Assembly: GCA_039984955.1 (NCBI GenBank) | Contig: JBDWTN010000005.1 | Coordinates: 806,001 to 870,000 of the forward strand | DNA length: 64,000 nucleotides | DNA from: Marinobacter alexandrii | GTDB taxonomy: Bacteria > Bacteroidota > Bacteroidia > Cytophagales > Cyclobacteriaceae | Direction of reading: 5' to 3' | Shown: positions 36,984 through 44,297 of the stretch, one piece after another | Layout: each line of letters opens with the position of its first letter | How positions within the stretch are numbered: position 1 is the first letter of the stretch | Made by a program: the position numbers and the translations under genes | The notes under the pieces: model-generated | The model's input: only the letters and a program-made list of their open reading frames with translations | Told to the model about the DNA's origin: nothing | The model's database searches: none

Positions 36984-37133
36984 TTAGTATTCCTCCAGAT
37001 TACGATAAAATTCAACTTCCTCATTTTTGAAGGTCAATTCTTCCTCTTCTTCCTCTGCGAAAGTGTCTTCTGTTTCAAGTCTATCATCAAAATTAGACGA
37101 GTAATCATGGTATTCTCTTTCATAAGCTTCCAT
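36984..37133 (-). CDS. Small highly acidic protein upstream of the SRP RNA gene
   Basis: A 49-codon reading frame starting MEAYEREYHDYSS and ending LEEY, with a run of six glutamates in the middle; about 20 of 49 residues are Asp or Glu. It has an ATG, a TAA stop and reading-frame-like codon use, and lies 48 bases before the SRP RNA gene on the same strand. No family recognised; could be a genuine small protein of this lineage. Conservation was not testable here. Confidence 0.55.
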   Translation of the reverse strand: MEAYEREYHDYSSNFDDRLETEDTFAEEEEEELTFKNEEVEFYRNLEEY

Positions 37134-37200
37134 GTTTCAAATGTAAGATTGAAGTCAGACTGTTTGACATTAAGAGAATTACCTTTTGGTTACCCTCTTA

Positions 37201-37842
37201 TTATGAATCTCCGAATTCTTTAAGTATTTCTACCAATTCACTTAACATCATAGCTGTAGCACCCCAAACTGTCCTGCCTTGCAATTCAAAGTATGGACAT
37301 TGCATTTTGAAACCACTTTGAACAATGATTTCTTTTTCTTTCAAGTTTGTCGGGTTTATTAAGTCTTGCACAGCGGGAGTTACAATGTCAGCCACCTCTC
37401 TTGGTTCTGGGATAAAACCAGGTTTATGATCTATTTTTCCTATGACAGGCAATACCATGTAATTGCTAGCCGCCACAAAGAACTCAGATAGGCTTCCAAT
37501 TATTTCTACTTTTCCTTCTTGTACGCCTATCTCTTCTCTGGTCTCCCTCAGAGCAGTTTCATATTGATTGCCATCCCACTCTTCAAATCTACCTCCTGGC
37601 AATGCCATCTGACCACTATGTATACCTTCATAATGCGGTCGTTGAATCAATGGAAAATAGGTATTTTCTCCATCTCTGTATAAAAGAATCAGAACACCTC
37701 CCTTCCTTGGGTTGGATGCATGATTCATTTTAATGGGTGCCCCATTGGGTAATCTTGGTTTCATCAGCTCATGTGCAGAGTTCCCTGGCAAGGGTAGCTG
37801 TACACGCTTCTCCAAGAATCTGGTTAGTTCATCGAAATTCAT
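37201..37842 (-). CDS. NUDIX hydrolase (CoA pyrophosphatase-like)
   Basis: About 213 residues with the NUDIX box GGRFEEWDGNQYETALRETREEIGV. The upstream MALPGGR and downstream layout match the NudL/CoAse subgroup, which cleaves CoA and its derivatives. I start it at MNFDELTRF; an ATG ten codons upstream adds a cysteine-rich stub that does not look native. Divergent from the membrane protein gene next door. Confidence 0.85.
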   Translation of the reverse strand: MNFDELTRFLEKRVQLPLPGNSAHELMKPRLPNGAPIKMNHASNPRKGGVLILLYRDGENTYFPLIQRPHYEGIHSGQMALPGGRFEEWDGNQYETALRETREEIGVQEGKVEIIGSLSEFFVAASNYMVLPVIGKIDHKPGFIPEPREVADIVTPAVQDLINPTNLKEKEIIVQSGFKMQCPYFELQGRTVWGATAMMLSELVEILKEFGDS

Positions 37843-37916
37843 TTCATTGCAAATTAAGCATGACTGATTCATTCCATTTTTATTTTATATTGCTAAGTAC
37901 ACCCTAATCACCACTA

Positions 37917-38630
37917 ATGGAAGACATCCCTGGTTATGTAGCTGGAACTTTCATAGCAATTGTTATTGCCGTGCTTAGCTTCTTGTATTATGCTATTAGT
38001 GTAGCTACCCCAGGAAAGAAAAACCTTACTTCCTCTTTAGCAATTACTTTCTTAGTCGGATGGATATTCTTTGTTTGTGTACAGACATTTAATGGTTACT
38101 TCACAAGCTTATCTGGATTTCCCCGACTTCCTATGTTTGTAGGCTTCACTTTAGTCGCTATTTTATTCTTTTTAGTTTGGCCCAGAAGTCGGGCGTTGTT
38201 AATGAATATGCCTGTTACCACCTTACACTATATTCATATAGTTAGAGTGCCTGTAGAAATGGTATTATGGTGGTTAGCTGTTTCCAGAGCCATTCCTATT
38301 GATATGACTTTTGAAGGAAGTAACATGGATATCATTTCTGGAATATCTGCTCCTTTTGCAGCAGTGTTTATGGTAGGAGCTCGAAGTAAAAGTAGAATTG
38401 GAGCAATTATTTGGAATTTGATCGCTCTAGGATTATTGTTTTACGTTGTGAATATAGCAGTGAGTTTCATGCCGTACTTCTTTACACCAACGGGTGGTCA
38501 GGTTGCAAATCTTGGGGTATTCTATTTCCCTTACATATTATTACCCACATTCGTAGTGCCTGCCATTATTTTCAGTCACTTGGTTTCGTTGATGCAACTT
38601 ATTTTCAAGAAAGATCAATCACAATTTTGA
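37917..38630 (+). CDS. Integral membrane protein of unknown function
   Basis: A 237-aa protein with seven hydrophobic helices and short loops, probably inner membrane. No motif recognised. It begins with the MEDIPGYVAGTFIAIVIAVLSFL type of segment, without a cleavable signal. Its 3' end overlaps the convergent TPR lipoprotein gene by 16 bases. Confidence 0.65.
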   Translation: MEDIPGYVAGTFIAIVIAVLSFLYYAISVATPGKKNLTSSLAITFLVGWIFFVCVQTFNGYFTSLSGFPRLPMFVGFTLVAILFFLVWPRSRALLMNMPVTTLHYIHIVRVPVEMVLWWLAVSRAIPIDMTFEGSNMDIISGISAPFAAVFMVGARSKSRIGAIIWNLIALGLLFYVVNIAVSFMPYFFTPTGGQVANLGVFYFPYILLPTFVVPAIIFSHLVSLMQLIFKKDQSQF

Positions 38631-39634
38631 TTGAGCATTCGAACACTTGGCTTTTCATTGAACTCTCTTCCTTTTTGCCATGCCTTACAAGCTGATTCTA
38701 AGTCACCAAGCTCCAAATGTGCTAGGCCAAGATAATAGTACAATTCATCAACAAATTCCGTTGATCTAATGGCTCGATTAAGCAAGTCTAAAGCCAGGAT
38801 TGGATCACCAGTTTTTAGCATATAGATACCTTTATTTCTATAAGCCCATCCATTTCTCGGATTCAGGACAATACTTCGATTTATGTGGTCAATCGCTAAA
38901 TCTAAACTATCCATTTGAAGGTAGATATATCCTTTGTTGTTCAGGAAATAGGGCTCGTTGGGTACAATATCTAATGCTCTATCAATCTCTGCGAGTGCCC
39001 CTTGATAATTTTTTCTTTCAAGTTCAATAAGACTTAAAAGGTTGAATGCATTCGCATCTTCGGCATTTAATGCTAAGGCATCATTTGTTAAGGTTACAGC
39101 AGTATCATATGATTCTTGGAAATAATAGATGGTGGCCATATTAATAATGGTCTCCGGGTTCATTGGATTCAAGCTATTTGCTACTTCGAAACTCTTCAAT
39201 GCAGTTTCATATCGACGCAATTTGGTAAGGACTAACCCTTTGTAAAAATCAACAAAAGCTGAATCTGTTACAATGCCTTGAATTGACTCTACATCCCTTA
39301 GCGCATTTTCATATTGACCTATTTCTTCATAAGCATATGCTCGATTAAAAAGTGCATCTAAATAATCCGAATCGAGTTGTATTGCCTTATTGTAATCTAG
39401 GATAGCTTCATATGTATGATCTGATTCAATTCTGGCGACACCTCTATTGTTTAGAGCCTCAGCATAGTTAGCATCCTCTTTGATTGATTGATTGTAATAT
39501 TCTATCGCTTGATCAAAGGCTCCTTCCTGAAGGGCTTTATTTCCAAGGTTAAAAAAACGATCTCTTCTTTCCTCAGAAGATTCGCATCCAAAAAGAATAA
39601 AAGACAGTAAAATAAGTGCCGATATTTTTCTCAT
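38615..39634 (-). CDS. TPR-repeat lipoprotein
   Basis: About 339 residues: lipoprotein signal LSFILFGC, then eight or nine tetratricopeptide repeats (units such as NKALQEGAFDQAIEYYNQSIK and NNRGVARIESDHTYEAILDYNKAIQ). Likely a protein-interaction scaffold on the periplasmic face of a membrane. I start it at MRKISAL; an earlier in-frame ATG would lie inside the terminator of the next gene, which supports the shorter form. Confidence 0.85.
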   Translation of the reverse strand: MRKISALILLSFILFGCESSEERRDRFFNLGNKALQEGAFDQAIEYYNQSIKEDANYAEALNNRGVARIESDHTYEAILDYNKAIQLDSDYLDALFNRAYAYEEIGQYENALRDVESIQGIVTDSAFVDFYKGLVLTKLRRYETALKSFEVANSLNPMNPETIINMATIYYFQESYDTAVTLTNDALALNAEDANAFNLLSLIELERKNYQGALAEIDRALDIVPNEPYFLNNKGYIYLQMDSLDLAIDHINRSIVLNPRNGWAYRNKGIYMLKTGDPILALDLLNRAIRSTEFVDELYYYLGLAHLELGDLESACKAWQKGREFNEKPSVRMLNQNCD

Positions 39635-39645
39635 TCTCTGATAAC

Positions 39646-39675
39646 AAAAAAGCCTGCACAAATGTATGCAGGCTT
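39646..39675 (-). terminator. Intrinsic terminator of the head-GIN gene
   Basis: On the reverse strand AAGCCTGCA and TGCAGGCTT form a perfect 9-bp stem with a 7-base loop, followed by a T-run. It lies about 20 bases after the stop of the DUF2807 gene and just before the TPR lipoprotein start. Confidence 0.85.
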
Positions 39676-39695
39676 GTATCAGATTTTGAGATTAT

Positions 39696-40439
39696 TTAAG
39701 ATTTCCTTACGGATCCTCCACTACTTGAATTTGCATCCAAATAAGTAGGTGATCCCTTATACCTAACAGCCCCTCCACTGCTAGCACGTGCATCAAGCTT
39801 GGTCTTAACATTTACTTTGATGGATCCACCGCTGCTCGCCCTCGCTTCCACATCATCACTCTCTACATCAAATCCATGGTAATCACCAGAGCTACTTGCT
39901 TCAATGTCTTGCTTTTCAGCAATACCTGAAACCTCTATATCTCCAGCACTCGAAACTTCTGCATCAATTTCATTGGCTTCAACTTTTAAACGAGCATCTC
40001 CTGCACTTGATGCATTAATAGAAACCTCATCAGCTCCTTCAATAGAAGCAACAATATCTCCAGCACTACTCACTCTTACGTCAAAATCTCCGTCGGCTTG
40101 AATCGTTCCTTCAGATGTGATAGAAGCTGCAGAAGAGGCACTTATTGCATCGATTGATTTGTAAGTAACATAGACATCTACATCCACATTTCTCCAGTTG
40201 TTGCCATCCAAATGAATCTTCAGACGACCACCACTAACTTCAGTTAGCACATCTTCTATATCTACATTTTCTGAAACAATTCTTGCTTCTTCCTTATCAC
40301 CCGCTTTTAGGTAAACATCGATAGCTTCATTTGCTGAAACCGATGAGAAAGATGATAAACTTCTCGTTTCTTCCGATTGAGCCAGAGCCACGCCCGCTAC
40401 CAGAACTCCTATTAGGGTTATTATAAATGATTTTTTCAT
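39696..40439 (-). CDS. Head GIN domain protein (DUF2807)
   Basis: A 247-aa exported protein: signal peptide ending GVALAQ, then repeated beta-strand units rich in Ser, Ala and Gly (SSAASI, SSAGDI, SSSGDY, SSGGSI), a right-handed beta-helix-like domain. Domain named for head-GIN proteins of Bacteroidota; function unknown, probably outer surface or periplasm. It has its own terminator. Confidence 0.85.
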   Translation of the reverse strand: MKKSFIITLIGVLVAGVALAQSEETRSLSSFSSVSANEAIDVYLKAGDKEEARIVSENVDIEDVLTEVSGGRLKIHLDGNNWRNVDVDVYVTYKSIDAISASSAASITSEGTIQADGDFDVRVSSAGDIVASIEGADEVSINASSAGDARLKVEANEIDAEVSSAGDIEVSGIAEKQDIEASSSGDYHGFDVESDDVEARASSGGSIKVNVKTKLDARASSGGAVRYKGSPTYLDANSSSGGSVRKS

Positions 40440-40524
40440 GTCTTAATTATTTAGAGTTAGGTGACACATTTAATATTAATGTCTTCTAAGTAAAAGATTA
40501 TGAAAAAACAGAAAGGTTGCAGGC

Positions 40525-41055
40525 TTACAAAGAAGTTTTATTGTTTTTCTTAAAATCTTCCCATTCGGTCGTCTTAAAATGATCGTTTCCGATGAAAAGA
40601 AGTATTGGCTCCATTTGGGCAGGTTTAAGGAATCCAGCTATTGGTTGGATAATTCTTAATTCTTCATCCATGAAAACTGTCGTGGGGTAACTAAGCTGAT
40701 TTCTAGTTAATGCTGCCGCTAATTCATGAACTCCTCTTCTGCCTTGAGCAACGTAATTGAAGGTGTGGCCTCTAAATTCTACAGATTCCTTTTGTTCAGC
40801 GTTAAACTTTACTGGATAGAAGTTTTCATTGATAAAAGAAGCTATTTCGTTTTGACTGTAAGTTTGCTTATCCATCACCTTACACCATCCACACCAATCC
40901 GTATACAGGTCTATCAACAATTTCTTTGGATTTTCTTCGTGCAAGGCAATAGCCTCCTCAAAGGTCAACCATTTTACTTCTTCCTTCTCAGTCACATCAA
41001 AAGATGAAAGACCTAAAAGGATTACAGAAACAAATAAATATTTTAGCGATCGCAT
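40525..41055 (-). CDS. Periplasmic thioredoxin-like protein
   Basis: About 176 residues: signal or signal-anchor (LFVSVILLGLSS), then a thioredoxin-fold domain with the WCGWCK active site around residue 55 and YPTTVFMDEEL with the cis-Pro. Related to the DUF255/thioredoxin_7 group of disulfide proteins. I take the second ATG (MRSLKYLF), which starts the signal peptide directly. Substrate unknown. Confidence 0.82.
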   Translation of the reverse strand: MRSLKYLFVSVILLGLSSFDVTEKEEVKWLTFEEAIALHEENPKKLLIDLYTDWCGWCKVMDKQTYSQNEIASFINENFYPVKFNAEQKESVEFRGHTFNYVAQGRRGVHELAAALTRNQLSYPTTVFMDEELRIIQPIAGFLKPAQMEPILLFIGNDHFKTTEWEDFKKNNKTSL

Positions 41056-41107
41056 GCCTATCAAACGGGTTTGCACCCTGATTTAGTTTCATCACAAAGA
41101 TAATCAA

Positions 41108-41608
41108 ATGAAGATCGGTCTTCTATCTGACACGCATGGCTATTTGGATCCCAAAGTTTTCAAGTACTTCGAAGGAGTAGATGAAGTCTGGCATGCCGGA
41201 GATATTGGCACAATTGAGGTGCTGAATGAGTTAAAAGCTTTTAAGCCCACTATCGCTGTTTGGGGAAACATTGATGGAGGAAAACTGCGGGTGGAATGTA
41301 AGGAAGGTGAAATCTTCGAAAGAGAGGGTGTCCGTATCTTAATCACTCATATTGCAGGAAAACCACCTAAGTATAACCAGAAGGTTTTAGAATATGTAAG
41401 ACACTATCAACCAAAACTTCTCATATGTGGCCACTCCCATATTCTAAAAGTAATGTCGGATAAGCAAAACAACTTGCTTTTTATGAATCCAGGTGCGGCA
41501 GGTAAGCACGGTTTTCATAAAATAAAAACTCTCCTTCGATTTGACTTGGAGAATGGAGAAATTAAAAACCTAGAGGTGGTAGAAATGGGGCCTAGGGCAA
41601 AAATGTAA
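41108..41608 (+). CDS. YfcE/MJ0936-type metallophosphoesterase
   Basis: A 166-aa phosphodiesterase with the metal-binding motifs SDTHG at the N-terminus, HAGDIG, WGNID, ITHIAG and CGHSH. It is a compact two-metal fold acting on cyclic or linear phosphodiesters. Transcribed divergently from the thioredoxin-like gene across about 50 bases. Confidence 0.9.
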   Translation: MKIGLLSDTHGYLDPKVFKYFEGVDEVWHAGDIGTIEVLNELKAFKPTIAVWGNIDGGKLRVECKEGEIFEREGVRILITHIAGKPPKYNQKVLEYVRHYQPKLLICGHSHILKVMSDKQNNLLFMNPGAAGKHGFHKIKTLLRFDLENGEIKNLEVVEMGPRAKM

Positions 41609-41716
41609 TCTTCCATTTACCCTTCCTTACTCCAATTGATATTAATCAAAAGTAGGGATGACATTTATCCTTTATTGCGCTAATGCCCCTCTATAACTTG
41701 TCATTCAATTAAATCG

Positions 41717-42607
41717 ATGATTTATACTATGGATGAGAAAAATAATGGACTAGAGGAAAAACTTGACTTGACTGCTGAAGACCTTCAAAGGATAAATTCT
41801 GCAAATGGAATCAAAAGAATTCTAAAGGAAAAAAATCATGACATAGAAAAACTCATGTTTTCGCTCAACTATGAACACGAGCTTAAGCAACTTCAAATAG
41901 AGTTGGTGAAACTGCAAAGAGATGTGTACATGAACAATCGAAGGGTGGCCATCATTTTTGAAGGTCGTGATGCAGCGGGAAAAGGTGGGAATATCAGAAG
42001 GTTTATAGAACATCTCAATCCAAGGGCTATGCGTGTGGTGGCTTTGAGTAAGCCTACTGAAGTGGAAAAAGGACAATGGTACTTTCAGAGATATGTAAAT
42101 ACCCTTCCTAACCCTGGAGAAATCACTTTTTATGACAGGAGCTGGTATAATAGAGCTGTCGTGGAACCTGTAATGGGGTTTTGCACGGAGGATGAATACA
42201 GGACTTTTCTACTTCAGGTTCCCGAGTTTGAACATATGCTATACGAGGATGGCGTTGAGATTATCAAATTCTGGCTCTCCATCTCCAAGAGTGAACAAAA
42301 GAAGCGATTTGATTCTCGCAAAGATGATCCATTGAAGCAGTGGAAGCTCAGCCCCATAGATGAAAAAGCCCAAGAGCATTGGGACGATTATACCAAGTAT
42401 AAAAAAGAAATGTTCTCAAGAACTCATATGTCATATAGCCCATGGATCATCATTGAGGCTAACAATAAAAAGAAAGCAAGGCTAGAGACTATTCGATACG
42501 TCTTGAATCATCTGAATTACGAAGGAAAAGATCAAGCTAATATTTCATTAAATCCTGATCCCGAGATAGCTAGCAGGTTTCATCGCTCAGCTGCAAGTAC
42601 TGATTAA
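41717..42607 (+). CDS. ppk2: Polyphosphate kinase 2
   Basis: A 296-aa PPK2-family kinase that transfers phosphate between polyphosphate and nucleotides. The P-loop EGRDAAGKGG, the lid-side FYDRSWYNRAVVEPVMGF and the SPIDEKAQEHWDDYTKYKKEM segments are typical of class I, one-domain PPK2 enzymes that favour nucleoside diphosphate phosphorylation. An alternative start four codons in is possible. It is followed after 22 bases by the CBS gene. Confidence 0.9.
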   Translation: MIYTMDEKNNGLEEKLDLTAEDLQRINSANGIKRILKEKNHDIEKLMFSLNYEHELKQLQIELVKLQRDVYMNNRRVAIIFEGRDAAGKGGNIRRFIEHLNPRAMRVVALSKPTEVEKGQWYFQRYVNTLPNPGEITFYDRSWYNRAVVEPVMGFCTEDEYRTFLLQVPEFEHMLYEDGVEIIKFWLSISKSEQKKRFDSRKDDPLKQWKLSPIDEKAQEHWDDYTKYKKEMFSRTHMSYSPWIIIEANNKKKARLETIRYVLNHLNYEGKDQANISLNPDPEIASRFHRSAASTD

Positions 42608-42629
42608 ACCGATTTAAAATAATACATAT

Positions 42630-43049
42630 ATGAAAAAAAGAGAGAAAGTAGAGAATGTCATGACCAAAGACGTTCAAACCGTAAATATTACCAATTCACT
42701 AAAACAGGCTAATGACCTGTTTAACAAGTACCACATTCGGCATATCCCAGTGGTATCAGGGGACAAATTAATTGGCATACTGAGTCAAACAGACATTTTG
42801 AGGATCAGCTTCGGAAACACATTTGGCGAAGAGCAAACTGGATCAGATGAAGCAATTTTTGATATGCTATCCATTAATCAAGTAATGAAGCATAGCCCTG
42901 AAACAGTAAGTCCCGATGATACCATTAAAGATGCTGCTGAGGTTTTTAGCAAGCGTGAGTTTCATGCACTTCCTGTAGTAAAGAATGAAAAACTAGTCGG
43001 TATCATTACTACAACAGATATCATCAATTACTTTATCGAGCAATTCTAA
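42630..43049 (+). CDS. Two-CBS-domain protein
   Basis: A 139-aa protein made of two CBS motifs (VMTKDVQTVNITNSLKQA... and MKHSPETVSPDDTIKDAAEV...), the adenine-nucleotide-sensing Bateman module. Directly after ppk2, so it may be a sensor linked to polyphosphate or nucleotide energy state. It ends at a clear intrinsic terminator. Confidence 0.85.
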   Translation: MKKREKVENVMTKDVQTVNITNSLKQANDLFNKYHIRHIPVVSGDKLIGILSQTDILRISFGNTFGEEQTGSDEAIFDMLSINQVMKHSPETVSPDDTIKDAAEVFSKREFHALPVVKNEKLVGIITTTDIINYFIEQF

Positions 43050-43055
43050 ATCAAC

Positions 43056-43092
43056 AAATCCCTCGTGATGAGGGATTTAATTTCATTTTTTC
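43056..43092 (+). terminator. Intrinsic terminator after the ppk2/CBS operon
   Basis: AAATCCCTC and GAGGGATTT pair perfectly around GTGAT, followed by a T-rich run ending in TTTTTT. It sits six bases after the CBS stop codon. Confidence 0.88.
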
Positions 43093-43164
43093 AAAAAATA
43101 ACCTTCATTGCCACAGGCTCTAGTTATTTGAGTATCTTCACTAATACGTTATACTAAATATAGA

Positions 43165-43734
43165 ATGAAACTACTACTTTCATTACTCCTTTTACTTTCT
43201 CCATTTCTACCGTTTGCCCAATAAATTGATGACTTTAAGAAGCTTCTCAGACAAGTCGATATGTATTTTACTATGCCAAACGGATTTGTTGAATCTGAAA
43301 TTATCCCAAATGAAGCAATGGAATATGAATATGCAATAGAAGGCGCCTATGGTGAAGTACGGTTTGCTATCAGGCCAATTACGCTAAAAGAATATGCAAG
43401 CGAAGAAGAAGAGGCAGGCTATCTAGAGAGGTTAGAAATGGAAAACAGTCAAATAAAATGGTTTCTGATGATGACCATCCTCAATCTAAGCAATGGAATA
43501 GATTTCCCTATTAAGGAATATAACAACATACAGAAAGATTTATTCAATGCCAGTTGGGCAGGAGCAGCCACCGTCCTAATAGATTCAGATTTTTCAAACA
43601 AGTACAAGTATTGTCACATTATTTGTATTCACAAGAAAGACAAGGCAACCAGTTACATTTTCTACCTCTCCGAAAATATGGAATTGTTAAAAAAGAATTT
43701 AAGAAAAAGTGTTAATGCTATTTCCTATTTCTGA
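43165..43734 (+). pseudogene. Secreted protein gene with in-frame stop after the signal peptide
   Basis: A perfect signal peptide MKLLLSLLLLLSPFLPFAQ is followed by TAA at 43222, then the same frame continues open for 170 codons (IDDFKKLLRQVD... to SVNAISYF). Family members commonly have Gln-Gln after the cleavage site; a single C-to-T change (CAA to TAA) would explain the stop. The downstream part alone lacks a start before codon 33. The product is an unrecognised alpha/beta protein. A sequencing error or a real disabling mutation is equally possible. Confidence 0.75.
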
Positions 43735-43830
43735 TAAGTAGGCTCTCTTCATACTACTACATTTCATCGGATCTCTTGCAAATCCAATCCAAACAATGTA
43801 GAGTTTAACAAAGCAAAATTCCAATTTAAA

Positions 43831-43933
43831 TTGTTTCGGTTATGCAACCTTTATCATTTTTGATTGTATTTAGTTTACAATCATGAAAGAAACCTAACTG
43901 ACTTATATTCGTATTTGATTTACAATTATGAAA
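43831..43933 (+). promoter_or_regulatory. Promoter and direct-repeat operator of the first PadR unit
   Basis: TTG (43831) and CATTTTTG (43855-43862), 21 bases apart, resemble the Bacteroidota -33/-7 promoter. Overlapping its start point is TGATTGTA-TTTAGTT-TACAATCA, a dyad with perfect 8-bp arms (43861-43883). A near-identical 23-base element, GTATTT-AG/GA-TTTACAAT, recurs 45 bases downstream (43911). Two such sites ahead of a PadR gene suggest autoregulation. Confidence 0.5.
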
Positions 43934-43958
43934 TAAACAAGCATCGATCAGCGCAATA

Positions 43959-44297
43959 ATGAAGATGAAATCATATCAATTAGGTGAACTCGAAGAGTTG
44001 GTGTTAATGATTGTAGCCATTCTCAATGAGGAAGCTTACGGAATAAAAGTAATGGACGAAATAGAAAAACAAGTTCACCGGAAAACGAACATCAGCGCCA
44101 TACATACAGTACTGGATCGCTTAGAAAAAAAAGGATTTGTGTCTTCGTATATGGGAGGGGCAAGTGCCGAACGTGGTGGAAGAAGAAAAAGACTTTTCAG
44201 AGTAACCGCTGAAGGTTCCAATGCCATTGAATTTGTACATCAATCTCGAAATGAGCTTTACAATCAAATTCCAAAGACGATGCTTGGATATCAATAA
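43959..44297 (+). CDS. PadR-family transcriptional regulator (first unit)
   Basis: A 112-aa winged-helix regulator: LGELEELVLMIVAILNEEAYGIKVMDEIEKQ recognition region, then the wing with GGASAERGGRRKRLFRVTAEG. PadR proteins bind small molecules or membrane-active drugs and control efflux or transport genes. Its stop and the permease start share one base (TAATG), so the two are coupled. Confidence 0.92.
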   Translation: MKMKSYQLGELEELVLMIVAILNEEAYGIKVMDEIEKQVHRKTNISAIHTVLDRLEKKGFVSSYMGGASAERGGRRKRLFRVTAEGSNAIEFVHQSRNELYNQIPKTMLGYQ

